Position numbers and translations under genes: made by a program. Shown one piece after another: positions 13,645-24,000 of a stretch of DNA of 64,000 nucleotides (its first letter is position 1; every line of letters starts with the position of its first letter). Source of the DNA: Cohnella silvisoli (GTDB lineage Bacteria; Bacillota; Bacilli; Paenibacillales; Paenibacillaceae); contig NZ_JAIOAP010000016.1 in the NCBI RefSeq assembly GCF_021190915.1, positions 124,001-188,000 on the forward strand. The letters are read 5' to 3'. Below the pieces are notes generated by a model. It ran no database searches. It saw only the letters and a list, made by a program, of their open reading frames with translations, and was not told the origin of the DNA.

Positions 13645-14133
13645 TCAATTATAACTGCTGACCTTCTGCTTCTCGCGAAGAATCCGCTGAATGTCCCGCT
13701 GGGAATCCCGCTTAGCGTCAGATTCACGCTTATCATACTGCTTCTTCCCTTTGCCGACCCCGATCAGGCACTTAGCGTAGCCGTTCTTGATGTAGACGCG
13801 AAGAGGAACGAGAGTATATCCATCCCGCTTAACTAGTCCGAGCATCTTATGAATCTGCACCTTATGCAGCAGAAGCTTGCGGGCTCGGGTGGGATCAACG
13901 GGATTGTGACGGTTTCCTTGCTCAAACGGGCTGATATGCATGTTATGCAAAAACATCTCGCCGTTACGAATTGTCGCGAAAGCGTCGCCTAATGTCGCGC
14001 GGCCAGTCCGCAGAGATTTGATCTCCGTGCCGGTCAGCACCATTCCGGCTTCGTAGGTGTCCTCGATGAAGTAATCATGGGACGCCTTCTTATTTTGCGC
14101 TAATGGCTTGTCGTACTGGTCTTTTTTGCCCAT
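13645..14133 (-). CDS. smpB: SsrA-binding protein SmpB
   Basis: A 162-residue OB-fold protein that binds the tRNA-like part of tmRNA and fills the decoding site during trans-translation. Family features seen are YFIEDTYEAGMVLTGTEIKS, LRTGRATLGDAF, FLHNMHISPFEQGN and the basic tail KKQYDKRESDAKRDSQRDIQ ending in a short helix. ATG 14133 is preceded by GGAAGGTGAAGG. It lies about 175 bp upstream of ssrA on the same strand, the standard Firmicute order, and has its own promoter at 14198-14227. Confidence 0.97.
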   Translation of the reverse strand: MGKKDQYDKPLAQNKKASHDYFIEDTYEAGMVLTGTEIKSLRTGRATLGDAFATIRNGEMFLHNMHISPFEQGNRHNPVDPTRARKLLLHKVQIHKMLGLVKRDGYTLVPLRVYIKNGYAKCLIGVGKGKKQYDKRESDAKRDSQRDIQRILREKQKVSSYN

Positions 14134-14197
14134 TTTCCTTCACCTTCCTTACCTGTCCATCCGTTAATGGCATGGGTTTAACGCCCGCCGGACATTC

Positions 14198-14227
14198 ATT
14201 ATAGCACGCGCCGACCCGCGCCATCAA
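14198..14227 (-). promoter_or_regulatory. smpB promoter
   Basis: On the minus strand, TTGATG (14222-14227) and TATAAT (14198-14203) with an 18-base spacer, about 65 bp before the smpB start. Confidence 0.7.
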
Positions 14228-14250
14228 CAGAGGCGGACTCCAACTTTATT

Positions 14251-15186
14251 CTATTTGCCTTGAGACTCCGTTATGCACTTATCGATCAGCGCCATCCGGA
14301 TATATAAGCCGTTCACGGCTTGGCGGAAGTAGGCGGCGCGAGGATCGGAATCGACCTCTTCCGTGATCTCTCCGGCACGCGGCAGAGGGTGAAGCACGAT
14401 CGCGTCTTTGCGCATCCGATCCATCAGCTCGGCGTCGACGATATATTGGCCGGAAGCCTTCTCGTACTCCTCGACCGAGGGGAAACGCTCCTTCTGAATC
14501 CGCGTCTGGTACAGCACGTCGATCGTGCCGACAACCGAATCCAGATCATTGGTCTCCTGATATCGAATACCCTTCTCGTCCATGTACTTCTTCACGTTAT
14601 CCGGTATCCGCACGTTGTCGGGGGAAATGTAGTAAACCATGACGTCCTGATAATTGGCCAAAATATAACTCAATGAGTGCACCGTTCGCCCATACGCCAA
14701 ATCCCCAACCATTGCGATTTTCAAACCGTCGATCTTGCCGAACTCCTTGCGGATCGTGTAAGCATCCAGAAGCGCCTGAGTCGGATGCTCGCCTGCTCCG
14801 TCGCCCGCGTTGATAACCGGAATGTCCGACACTTTCGCCGCCCGTTTAGCCGCGCCGATGTCCGTATGCCGCATCACGATGATATCACTGTAGCCGCTGA
14901 TGATTCGGATGGTGTCCTCCAGCGTCTCTCCCTTGATCGCGGAAGAGAACTGCGCCGCATTCTCCGTTCCGATAACGCCGCCGCCGATCCGGTGCATCGC
15001 CGATTCGAAAGACAACCGCGTCCGCGTGCTTGCCTCGAAGAACAGCGAAGTCATGATCCGACCCTCGTGCCTTCTATCCCCGCCGCGCGCGACGACTTTT
15101 TCCATTGCCCGCGCAGCATCGAACAATTGCTCCAACTCTTCCTTCTCGAATTGCTTTGCCCCTAGCACATGATATAACTGTTTCAA
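14251..15186 (-). CDS. pyrB: Aspartate carbamoyltransferase, E. coli-type
   Basis: Transfers the carbamoyl group from carbamoyl phosphate to aspartate, the first committed pyrimidine step. Carbamoyl-phosphate motif FFEASTRTRLSFE, aspartate-side motifs HPTQALLDAYTI and VLHPLPR, and GDLAYGRTVHS are all present, so the chain looks catalytically complete. It resembles E. coli PyrB (GDGxxxHPTQ, YQTRIQKERF) rather than a lone B. subtilis-type chain, yet no pyrI regulatory gene is adjacent and no other pyr gene is near. I prefer TTG 15186, with GGGGAGG 9 bases upstream, giving 311 residues starting MKQLYHVLG; ATG 15207 (318 residues) has its Shine-Dalgarno too close. TTTACA-17-TAGGAT upstream is a possible promoter. 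It sits between rnr and smpB, genes it has no evident link to. Confidence 0.88.
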   Translation of the reverse strand: MKQLYHVLGAKQFEKEELEQLFDAARAMEKVVARGGDRRHEGRIMTSLFFEASTRTRLSFESAMHRIGGGVIGTENAAQFSSAIKGETLEDTIRIISGYSDIIVMRHTDIGAAKRAAKVSDIPVINAGDGAGEHPTQALLDAYTIRKEFGKIDGLKIAMVGDLAYGRTVHSLSYILANYQDVMVYYISPDNVRIPDNVKKYMDEKGIRYQETNDLDSVVGTIDVLYQTRIQKERFPSVEEYEKASGQYIVDAELMDRMRKDAIVLHPLPRAGEITEEVDSDPRAAYFRQAVNGLYIRMALIDKCITESQGK

Positions 15187-15291
15187 CTCTGCCAGCCTCC
15201 CCGACATCTCCGTTCACACTAAGTACTATCCTATAAGATACGGCGAAGTTTGTAAATTGGTATCCGCATTGTCGAAAAGCATTCCGAAGCT

Positions 15292-15331
15292 GAAAAGAAA
15301 GAACCTCCCGGCCCTATCGCCGGAAGGTTCC
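15292..15331 (-). terminator. rnr terminator
   Basis: On the minus strand, a GC-rich stem GAACCTTCCGGC / GGCCGGGAGGTTC with a short loop is followed by TTTCTTTTC. Confidence 0.8.
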
Positions 15332-15340
15332 CTTATCGTT

Positions 15341-18193
15341 TTATTCTTTCGGTTTTCTTTGTCTTCTCGGCTTGTCACTGCTTGGTTTCGGAACCGAGGC
15401 TTCCGCTTTGGTGAAAGGCTTCGGCGCACGATTAATCCGACTGCCGCCGTTGCCGCCGCCTTTGCGTGAGCCTAACGGCTTAGTGCCATCCGTGCCGTCG
15501 TCGGCATTTTTAGGATAATTGCCGGAGCGCGGAAGTCCCCACATGTCGAGCTTGCCGCGTCTCGCCGGAGCAGCGTTGTCTGTCGCACCGCCCGATTCGC
15601 TTAATCTCGCACCATTGGATGCCGAGCCTTTCGTTCCTACGCTATTCGAACCCGCAGCTACGACAGTATCCGCACCATCGCCCTTGCGTTTCGAACGTGC
15701 ACGCGGGCTGCCGGACGCAATAGGCGGTGCTTGAATTCCTATCGGTTCGACTACATTGGACTGAGCTTCCAATACGCCTTTATTCGCCGCCGATTTCTTC
15801 TTGCGTCTGCCGCCTTGACCGCCATCGTTCTGCACGGCGGCATTCACGCTCCCGTCGCCCGCTTTCGCGACTCGGCTATCCCCGCGACCGCCGCGCTCGC
15901 CTTGGCCGCCACGGCCGCCCCGTTCACCGCGTCCCGCCGCCTGCCTGCCGCCGGCTCCAGCGAAACCTCCGCCGCGCTTATTCTTGCGCTTGCGGTCGAA
16001 GCCGCCCGAGCCCCGCACATCAACCAAGTTGACGCGGTTTCCGCTGCGCGGCTTCATGTCCACCATCTCGAAATCGATCGTGTGATCGCTCATGTTAACC
16101 CGGGCTACGCGAATTTTAACCTCATCGCCGATCCGGTAAATCTTCGACGTACGCTCGCCAATCAACGCCATATGCAATTCATGGAAGTGATAATAATCGT
16201 CCGTCAGATCGCTAAGACGAATGAGTCCTTCCACTGTATTTTCCAATTCGATGAACATCCCGAAGCTCGTCACGCCGCTAATAATTCCGGTGAACTCTTC
16301 ACCGATCTTATCGAGCATATACTCGGCTTTCTTCAGCTTTTCGGTATCTCGCTCCGCATCGACCGCCACTCGCTCGCGCTCCGACGATTGCGACGCAATA
16401 TCCGGCATGCGGGCGTTAAGCGAATCGTAACGATTATCCGGCAACGCGCCCCCGTTCTCCAGCACCTCGCGCATGACGCGATGAATCGCAAGATCGGGAT
16501 AACGACGGATCGGCGATGTGAAATGCGAGTAGTATTCCGCAGCAAGACCAAAATGGCCTAAGCTTTCCGAATCGTACTTCGCCTGCTTCATCGACCGCAG
16601 CATCATCGTGCTGAGGACGGTTTCTTCCTTCGTCCCTTGAATCTCTTCCAATAATGTCTGAAGAGCGCGAGGGTGTACCGTGTTCCCTTTGCCCCGCACC
16701 GCATATCCGAAGTTGCCCGCGAATTGCATGAAAGTCATCAGCTTCTCGGCGGACGGCTCTTCGTGAATCCGATAGATGAACGGCACCTTCAGCCAATGGA
16801 AATGCTCAGCCACCGTCTCGTTCGCCACCAACATAAACTCTTCAATAATCTGCTCGGCGATCGAACGTTCCCTTTTTACAATATCAACAGGCTTACCCTG
16901 CTCGTCCACGATGACCTTCGATTCCTGGAATTCGAAATCGATCGCGCCGCGGCGCATCCGCATCCCGCGAAGACCCATCGCCAGCTCGCGCATGAGCTTG
17001 AAGGTATCCACCAATCCCGAGTAACGCTCCGTCACTTCCGGATCTTCATCGTTTAATATTTTACGGACGTTCGTGTACGTCATTCTTTCCGTCGTCCGGA
17101 TCACGCTCGTAAAAATATCATGGCGCACTTGCTTCATCGTACCCGGCTCGAACTCCATCTCGCAAGACATCGTAAGCCGATCCACTTGCGGATTCAGAGA
17201 ACAAATCCCGTTGGATAGCCGGTGCGGAAGCATCGGAATGACCCGATCGACCAAGTATACGCTGCAGCCCCGATTATAGGCTTCCTCATCCAGCTTGGAC
17301 TTCTCTCGCACATAGTAACTGACATCGGCGATATGAACGCCAAGCACGAAGTTGCCATTCGGCAGCCTCTCCACATTAACCGCATCGTCCAGATCTTTGG
17401 CGTCTTCGCCGTCGATCGTCACGATGACCTTGTCCCGCAAGTCGCGGCGCCCTTGCTGCACGATTTCTTCTTCTGTAATTGTGTCAGGAGCCGAATCGGC
17501 TTCCGCCAGCACATCTCCCGGAAAGCTCTCCGGCAATCCATGCTTGCGAATGATGCTCAGAATGTCTACTCCGGGATCATCCTTGTGTCCCAGAATCTCG
17601 ACGATCTCGCCTTCCGCGGCAGAACGTCCTTCGGGATACGTAATGATGTTAACGACAACCTTCTGACCGGTCACCGCACCCTTGAAGCCTTCGCCCCGGA
17701 TGAAAATATCTTTGTTGATCCGCTTGTCATCCGGCACCACAAAGCCGTAGCTCTCATGGTTGTGGAACAAGCCGACGACTTGCGTCACCGCACGTTTGAC
17801 GATGCGTACGATCTCGCCTTCCAGCTTGCCGTTCTCGTTCTTCGCGGATACTCGCGCCAGCACGATATCGCCGTTCATCGTTCCCTTCATGTCATTCGCG
17901 TGAATGTACAGGTCGGGATGCTCCTTATCGTCCGGGATCAGAAAGGCAAAGCCTTTCGGATGGGACTGGATACGACCGCGCAGCAAATTCATCCGTTCCG
18001 GAACGCCATAGCGATCCGTACGGGTTAATAAGATCTTGCCGTCTTGCTCCATTTCGGTCAACATTCTCAGGAAAGCCTTGAACTCGGCCGCATCCTCTAT
18101 GCCAAAATGTTTCTCTAATTCCTTGTAAGTCATCGGTTTATAAGCGGTTTCCCGCATGAAGTCGAGCAGCTCCTGCTCCGTGCACATCGGCAT
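15341..18193 (-). CDS. rnr: Ribonuclease R with long RG-rich tail
   Basis: A 3'-5' exoribonuclease that degrades structured RNA and works in tmRNA-linked quality control. Domains: N-terminal winged helix (about 5-65), two cold-shock domains (about 70-220; GFAFLIPD, GFVVPDD), the RNB catalytic domain (about 245-570) with the metal-binding motif TIDGEDAKDLDDAVNVERLP, and an S1 domain (about 625-710; GIISGVTSFGMFIELENTVE). The last 220 residues are low-complexity and basic, with clustered RGG/GRG units (RGERGGRGGQGERGGRGDSR) and Lys/Arg-rich patches, clearly longer than in B. subtilis. ATG 18193 has AGGACGAGGTG upstream. It lies downstream of secG beyond a terminator. Confidence 0.96.
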   Translation of the reverse strand: MPMCTEQELLDFMRETAYKPMTYKELEKHFGIEDAAEFKAFLRMLTEMEQDGKILLTRTDRYGVPERMNLLRGRIQSHPKGFAFLIPDDKEHPDLYIHANDMKGTMNGDIVLARVSAKNENGKLEGEIVRIVKRAVTQVVGLFHNHESYGFVVPDDKRINKDIFIRGEGFKGAVTGQKVVVNIITYPEGRSAAEGEIVEILGHKDDPGVDILSIIRKHGLPESFPGDVLAEADSAPDTITEEEIVQQGRRDLRDKVIVTIDGEDAKDLDDAVNVERLPNGNFVLGVHIADVSYYVREKSKLDEEAYNRGCSVYLVDRVIPMLPHRLSNGICSLNPQVDRLTMSCEMEFEPGTMKQVRHDIFTSVIRTTERMTYTNVRKILNDEDPEVTERYSGLVDTFKLMRELAMGLRGMRMRRGAIDFEFQESKVIVDEQGKPVDIVKRERSIAEQIIEEFMLVANETVAEHFHWLKVPFIYRIHEEPSAEKLMTFMQFAGNFGYAVRGKGNTVHPRALQTLLEEIQGTKEETVLSTMMLRSMKQAKYDSESLGHFGLAAEYYSHFTSPIRRYPDLAIHRVMREVLENGGALPDNRYDSLNARMPDIASQSSERERVAVDAERDTEKLKKAEYMLDKIGEEFTGIISGVTSFGMFIELENTVEGLIRLSDLTDDYYHFHELHMALIGERTSKIYRIGDEVKIRVARVNMSDHTIDFEMVDMKPRSGNRVNLVDVRGSGGFDRKRKNKRGGGFAGAGGRQAAGRGERGGRGGQGERGGRGDSRVAKAGDGSVNAAVQNDGGQGGRRKKKSAANKGVLEAQSNVVEPIGIQAPPIASGSPRARSKRKGDGADTVVAAGSNSVGTKGSASNGARLSESGGATDNAAPARRGKLDMWGLPRSGNYPKNADDGTDGTKPLGSRKGGGNGGSRINRAPKPFTKAEASVPKPSSDKPRRQRKPKE

Positions 18194-18277
18194 CCGTATC
18201 ACCTCGTCCTAATTATAGTATGTACATTTTGCGTCCTCGGCAATCGGATCAAACAACCAATCTCATGCGCATTTGCA

Positions 18278-18309
18278 CAAAAAAGGCAGGAAGCTATCGC
18301 TTCCTGCCT
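18278..18309 (-). terminator. secG terminator
   Basis: On the minus strand, perfect 11-bp stem AGGCAGGAAGC / GCTTCCTGCCT with a 4-base loop and six T. Confidence 0.9.
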
Positions 18310-18325
18310 GATCTCTGTTTGTTCA

Positions 18326-18565
18326 TTAAGCCGCTTTAACGAAATATGCGACCACCAAAGAAAGGATGAAGAAACCAACCGCTAATCCGACAGTCAGACG
18401 CTGCAAGAACAAGTCAATGCCGCGGGCCTTCTGCTTACCGAACAAGTGCTCAGCTCCACCGGAGATCGCGCCTGACAAGCCTGCGCTCTTACCTTTTTGA
18501 AGAAGAACAACTGCAATTAGTCCCAGCGAGAAAATAACCAAGATTATTTTAAGTACGACGTCCAT
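18326..18565 (-). CDS. secG: Preprotein translocase subunit SecG
   Basis: A 79-residue SecYEG channel subunit with two membrane helices (about 3-21, VVLKIILVIFSLGLIAVVLL; and about 55-76, LTVGLAVGFFILSLVVAYFV) joined by a Gly-rich cytoplasmic loop containing GLSGAISGGAEHLFGKQKARG. That loop is the family signature. ATG 18565 has GGGAGGTG upstream. It is followed by its own terminator and then rnr, the usual Bacillales order. Confidence 0.96.
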   Translation of the reverse strand: MDVVLKIILVIFSLGLIAVVLLQKGKSAGLSGAISGGAEHLFGKQKARGIDLFLQRLTVGLAVGFFILSLVVAYFVKAA

Positions 18566-18606
18566 CGCTTACACCTCCCTGATACCGAAACGAAAACAGT
18601 ATTTTT

Positions 18607-18636
18607 ATTTTATCACAACGCCCTGCAGGTTGACAA
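18607..18636 (-). promoter_or_regulatory. secG promoter
   Basis: On the minus strand, TTGTCA (18631-18636) and TAAAAT (18607-18612) with an 18-base spacer, about 40 bp before the secG start. Confidence 0.65.
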
Positions 18637-18684
18637 CCATGTAAGTTTTAGAGGAAAGGAATGCCGTTTCCGTAGACACCCGAC

Positions 18685-19866
18685 TCAGAAAAAATCCATC
18701 AAGTACGCCGTCCGTTCCGGAATCCGCCGCTCCAATAACGCTATATTTTCCTCAGATCCGCTAATCCACCCTACCTCGTGCAGCAAAGAAGGCTTCCGAT
18801 TTCCCGTCAACATGGCCGCCAACGCTTGAATATCGCAGGAAATCCCCTCGCTCTCAGACGCAGCCGCCCCTTCTAACCGCTCAATCCGCGCCAGTCCCTC
18901 TTTGCTCCAATTCAGCCGATAAACGCCGTTGTTCCAAGAAGCATGTGAGTCAGTCAGGGAGATTATAACCGCTTCCTCCCGCTCCCCCGGCGCCCAAGGG
19001 TACAACCTGACAAATGCCTCCGCATCCACGATCCTAGTCATGAAGTACGGAATAACCTCTTGCTTGATCCTCGGGTCGGGCAACAAGAACGGCACAGGAT
19101 CATCGGCGGACGCGGTAATCGTCATCTGGTCGAACATCGAATCGTGATTGCCGATGAAAGTCCATAACGCCTTGCGGGAAGTTTCGTTCGTGCTCACCCA
19201 ATCGTGAACCGTTAACGTCCTGTCCTTAATGTGATAAAAAACATAACCCTCTGGCACATTTCCTTCATTATAGTAAACGGCTACGGTGCCGGTTTGGGTC
19301 AGAATTCTGTTCTCCCACCACTCTTGCGTCCGAACCAAAGTGCCGTTATATCGCGACGCGTAACTCGAATAAATGTCGTCAAGCTCCGCGAAATCAGGCT
19401 TAGTCATCCGCTTAACTTGACCCGGAGTTTCAACCCGAGGCGGCAGTTGGCGCGTTTCGATCGTATACTTCTTGCGTTCTATCGTCATTTCCCAACCGTA
19501 TTTGCGGTAAAAAGAAAAAGCGAAAGGGTGCAGCATACTAATCGTTTGGCCGTTATTTTTCATCGTCTCCAAGGAGTGGACGAGCAGCTTACTCACGCAA
19601 CCTTGCCTCCGCGCCTCGGGCCAGGTGGCCACGCCCGCGATCCCGCCCATCTTCAGATTCTTGCCTTGGACCCAGCTTTCCAGAGGGATGATAATCAGAG
19701 CGGATAACAGCGCTCCTTGTTCATCGAAAGCGCCCCAATCGTTCTCCGCTTGGTAGGTGCTCCTTCGAGATTCTATTTGCTCAGCAGTCATTTGATATTG
19801 AAATGCGAATTGCGATAACGCCATTCTTTCCTCGAACTCATCCGCCCGCATCTGTCTTATTTCCAT
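18685..19866 (-). CDS. Eis-like GNAT acetyltransferase
   Basis: A 393-residue protein of the Eis/YobR-like group: an N-terminal GNAT domain with the acetyl-CoA loop VATWPEARRQGCVSKLLVHS and SFYRKYGWEM, a second GNAT-like domain (about 150-285), and a C-terminal SCP2-like domain (about 290-393). Mycobacterial Eis acetylates aminoglycosides and proteins; the substrate of Firmicute members is mostly unknown, so I would not call it a resistance gene. The chain ends with a C-terminal aromatic residue (YLMDFF), like the catalytic C-terminal carboxylate of Eis. It stands alone on the minus strand. Confidence 0.85.
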   Translation of the reverse strand: MEIRQMRADEFEERMALSQFAFQYQMTAEQIESRRSTYQAENDWGAFDEQGALLSALIIIPLESWVQGKNLKMGGIAGVATWPEARRQGCVSKLLVHSLETMKNNGQTISMLHPFAFSFYRKYGWEMTIERKKYTIETRQLPPRVETPGQVKRMTKPDFAELDDIYSSYASRYNGTLVRTQEWWENRILTQTGTVAVYYNEGNVPEGYVFYHIKDRTLTVHDWVSTNETSRKALWTFIGNHDSMFDQMTITASADDPVPFLLPDPRIKQEVIPYFMTRIVDAEAFVRLYPWAPGEREEAVIISLTDSHASWNNGVYRLNWSKEGLARIERLEGAAASESEGISCDIQALAAMLTGNRKPSLLHEVGWISGSEENIALLERRIPERTAYLMDFF

Positions 19867-19980
19867 AATCCACGTTGCCTCCGTTCCTTCTGTACATCAC
19901 ACCACTATACTAACAAATTAACTTCATCCGAGTAAAATCGCGACCAGCACACGACACGTACGGGTAATAGTTCACATGCA

Positions 19981-20005
19981 AAAAACCCGGCATCCGCCGG
20001 GTTTA
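19981..20005 (-). terminator. Terminator of the 20028-20792 gene
   Basis: On the minus strand, stem AAACCCGGC / GCCGGGTTT with a 4-base loop and a run of six T. Confidence 0.85.
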
Positions 20006-20027
20006 ACATTTCGTATTCTCTAGTTAC

Positions 20028-20792
20028 TTACAGCCAACCGCGATTCTTGAACCAAACGTAGTTGAGCTTCGCACTCTCTAGCGAGGACACGTCATACTGC
20101 TCTTGCTCAATAATGACATATTCTACGCCTGAAGATTCGCATGCTGCCAACGCGGAATCCCAATCGACCGTACCTTTTCCGATTTCGGTATCTTTGCCGT
20201 CCGCTTTGAAATCCTTCGCATGAACGACCGGAAGCCGTCCCGCGTACTTCTTCACGTACTCTGCTGGATCTTGGCCCGCTACCTTCACCCAACCGAGATC
20301 GAATTCCGCGAACAGCAGGTCCGGGGAAACTCTCTCGAACACGTGATCGATAATGAGCTTGCCTTCCACAGGCATAAACTCGAACGCATGGTTATGATAA
20401 CCGAACGAAAGGCCGGATTCCTTCACGATCTTCGCGGCTTGCTCAAGCGTATCCGCCATTTTGTACACGTCATCCAGCGATGGATTGTCGCCGAGTGGAT
20501 ACCACGGAACGATAAAACGCTTCAAACCAAGCTCCAAGCCGTACTCGACTTGTTGCTTCAGATTATCCCAAATCGCAGTGTCGCCAACGGACAGCCCTAC
20601 GTGTGCGGAAGGAGCATTTAATCCTGCATCGGACAACGCTTGACGAACTTCTTTAGCCGAATGGCCGTAGTAACCGGCAAGCTCCACGTTGCGGTAACCG
20701 ATTTCCCCGATTTCCTTGATCGTTCCCAAGAAGTCCTTCTCGCTGCGATCGCGTACGGAATATAACTGAATGCCAACCTGCGGTTTACTCAT
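20028..20792 (-). CDS. Sugar phosphate isomerase/epimerase-like TIM barrel
   Basis: A 254-residue member of the xylose-isomerase-like TIM-barrel family (IolE/IolI/YcjR type). Features are the start VGIQLYSVRDRSEKDF, the metal-ligand regions FGYHNHAFEF and FAEFDLGWV, VVHAKDF, and the C-terminal EQEQYD. These carry the usual Glu/Asp/His/Glu divalent-metal site. The reaction is isomerisation or epimerisation of a sugar or inositol derivative, but the substrate cannot be read from the sequence. No sugar genes are adjacent, and it has its own terminator. A TATAAT lies about 70 bp upstream. Confidence 0.85.
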   Translation of the reverse strand: MSKPQVGIQLYSVRDRSEKDFLGTIKEIGEIGYRNVELAGYYGHSAKEVRQALSDAGLNAPSAHVGLSVGDTAIWDNLKQQVEYGLELGLKRFIVPWYPLGDNPSLDDVYKMADTLEQAAKIVKESGLSFGYHNHAFEFMPVEGKLIIDHVFERVSPDLLFAEFDLGWVKVAGQDPAEYVKKYAGRLPVVHAKDFKADGKDTEIGKGTVDWDSALAACESSGVEYVIIEQEQYDVSSLESAKLNYVWFKNRGWL

Positions 20793-20953
20793 TTCATTCC
20801 CACCATCCCTATGATTTGAATCGTATCGCCCAGCAGTCCGGGCGTCCTTATATTCGTCTTCTCCAATCTATTATAGACCTAAGTATGCGTTCTCACGATA
20901 AGGGTTTTTGTCCTCTTTATATGGCATTTTGGAAAATGGTGCATCTAGCAGCG

Positions 20954-20983
20954 CAAAACCCCCATGTCTTCCGACATAGGGGA
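20954..20983 (-). terminator. Terminator of the SLH protein gene
   Basis: On the minus strand, 10-bp stem CCCCTATGTC / GACATGGGGG (one wobble) with a 4-base loop, followed by TTTTG. Confidence 0.75.
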
Positions 20984-21001
20984 GTAATCTGAGGTTTGTG
21001 G

Positions 21002-24000
21002 TTATGGCTGATAAGGGTTTGCTGCGGCTTGAATGTCGCCGTAAGCCCAATGCGTGGCAGGTACGTCCTTGTATCTTGGTTCTTCGGATGGATCCGGTTT
21101 GCGGCCGATAAGCCTGTTGATGAGCACGACGGCTTCGGCACGGCTGAGCGCCTTGCCAGGACGGAACGTTCCGTCCTTGAAGCCGGTCAAGATGCCTGCC
21201 GTGCTCACTGTGCGGATTTCCGCTTCCGCCCAGTGGCCGGCCACGTCCTTGAAGCTTGCTTCTCTGCCGCTCGCTCCGTTTCGGACAATCGCCGCCGCAA
21301 TGACCGCCATCTCCGCCCGCGTAATCGGCTTGTCCGGTATGAAGCTGCCGTCTGGAGAGCCTTTCATCAGGCCTAGCTTCACGACTTTGTCGATCGCTTC
21401 CTTTGCCCAAAGGATGTCAGGGACATCTTTGAATGTTATCGGGGATTTCGTCGCTTCACCTTTAATAACTTTGGCTAAGATTGCCGCCAGCTCTCCCCGC
21501 GTAATGCCGACCTCCGGCTTGAACAAACCTCCTGCGTAGCCTGAAATATAAGGCAGCTTGTTTTCTCCAGCCTGAGAATTTCGGAACTCCTGCCATCTTT
21601 CCACATGAACGATGGCAAACGTACTGAACTTGTCTACGTCGAATCCCAATCCGTTATTGGTTTTGCGCGGCACAATCAATTCTTGAGTTCCGTCGCTATG
21701 CTCAACGTAAATTCCACTATTCCGAAGCTGCTCCTCGCTAAGCGCCGGGCTGCCCGTTGGGAGGATCAGCGTCACCTTGCGATTTTGCAAATTCGTCTCG
21801 ATCGATACCGGAAGGCCGATCTGCTTCAGCGCGCCCTTGCCGACTATGCTTCTGACCTGCGCATTCCCGTCCGCACGCCGTTCGAGCTCATCCTGCTTCT
21901 CTTTCGCCGCGACCGGAGTTATCTTCAGCTTGATCGCTTCCTTAATGTCCTTCAAGGAGCTCGCGGGTATAGTAATCTCCACACCGTTCATCATGAGGTT
22001 GAAAGCAAGATTACGTTCTGCCAGAAGCAGTACAGCCTCTGCCGGAATCGTGACGTTGTATTCGTCCACGATATTGTTGTCGTCCGGAATCGTTAGGCTC
22101 AGCTTGCCAGCAGCATTCAACCGGTCCGCCCATTCGGATATTTGTTCCTTCTTAAGATCCAGTTGATCCTTGGCGCGCCCGTTAGCGTCTATTGTTCGGG
22201 TAAGTGGAAGCTTGCCGAGAACGACTCCGCCGCTTTCTACCGTTAATTGGACGCTCCTTGGTTGCTGAGTTGACGGGCCGCTATCCACGCCACCTCCACT
22301 GCTCGGCAAGATTACGATCTTCTTCGCTTCGAATGCCGCTGCAGTAGCGTTCAGCGCCGCCACCGCTGCGTCTACTTGCGCTTGCGTTGCCGAGACATTG
22401 CTTGCTATCGTCGTCGCTACCGTTATCGCGGTCTGCAAGATGGCTTTGGATCCTGTTGGATACTGGCCGTTCGCCGAGCCTTCCGTAGCTGCGTCGTGTT
22501 TGGCTTGAGCAGCGACAATTGCGGCTTGTAACGCCGTTTTAGTGACCCTTACGACTTTGGATTCAAAAACTGCAACTGCCGTATTCAATACGGAAACCGC
22601 TGTATCCACTTGCACTTGCGTTGCCGAATTGTCATCCCTTACAATAATCGCTGCATCAATAGCAGCTGCAAAAATATCCTTCGATCCAATTGCAAAATTC
22701 CCGTCCGCTCCCCCTTCGATTGCCCCACCCATTTTCGCGATAGCAGCGACTATCGAACTGCTTAGCACGGAGCGATCGATAACGATTTTTTTCGAATTAA
22801 AGAGCGATTCCGCCGCATTGAGCGCTGCGACTGCCGTGTCTACTTGAGCCTGGCTTGCGATCAAACTATTTCTCACACCTACAGCCGCATCGATCGCAGT
22901 TTGAAACGCAGCTTTCGAGCCCGCCGCATATTGACCGTCCCTTTCTCCTTCGACAGCAGTGTCATGGTTGGATTGAGCGACAATGATCGTGACCGACAGA
23001 GCGCCTTTTTGCACAGGCGCCGGTAAAACATACGCTACGCGACTGCTCTCCAAATTACCGGCGGCCACATCCGTAACCGTAACATATAGGGTTGGGACGA
23101 CACTACCTCCAACAATATTGATCGTGACCTTTCCCGACACGACTCCTTGCGCGAACCTTCCGATTTCATTGCCTCCCGACGGCGCGTCGTATACCTTCAC
23201 GATCCCGCCGGCCATCACATTATCTACCGTAAGGACATCCGTTCCAAAATCATTGTTCACGATGTGAATGTCCGATGACTGAGGGGCTTGCGTAACTTCG
23301 GAAGCCTGTAAATTCATATTTTGGTAACGGTGTTCATTTATCGCCGTGATTGATGTACCGGGACCGGCGGGATTGAACAAACCGACATAAACAGTGGCCG
23401 ATGTCGTGGCGCTCATTGGAAAGGTAATCTCGTCGCCGCTTGCCGTTGCGGACATCGCGAGCGTATAGGATTTGTCTTTTTGAAAACCTGACGAAAACAC
23501 GAGATCCACATCTCTCTCATTTATTATCATAGAGATAGGAATCATATTCACGGAATCCGTATTATTGCGAATAATAAAATCCGTATTTGCCAAGTTCGGC
23601 GCGTTCTTGAGAACGGATTTGTTCAATCCGTCGTTCGGAAACTCGAATCGCAGCACGTAGGCCGAATCTTCGGAAGGGATGAAAGTGGCGATCGCATCAT
23701 TGGCCTTAAGCTGATAACCCGTTTTCAAAGGCAAATGGATAACGGGATCGGATTGAAACGCGCGCGGAGGCTGAACAGGCTGAACCGTTCGATTTTCGAG
23801 CGTGAATACATCCGTGCTCAGCACGTTGCCCGCTAAGTCGGTTATAGCATTCGAGCCTGCGGCAAAATGAATCTTCACTAAATCGTTATAAGCTACCGGA
23901 CTCTTCGTAAGCGCCAGAAAAGAATTGGAATTATCTATAGGGCTAATAAAGTCAAACTCAACCGGAACGCCACTCGCTTCCATGACGAAATCCGTCGGTA

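Noticed and set aside
18685..19866. Calling the Eis-like protein an aminoglycoside resistance enzyme
   Set aside because: Family membership alone does not show that substrate; most Firmicute members are uncharacterised.
20871..21410. 179-codon minus-strand frame at the end of the SLH gene
   Set aside because: An alternative frame of the SLH coding sequence running through its terminator; composition is Gly/Arg/Ser-rich and unstructured.
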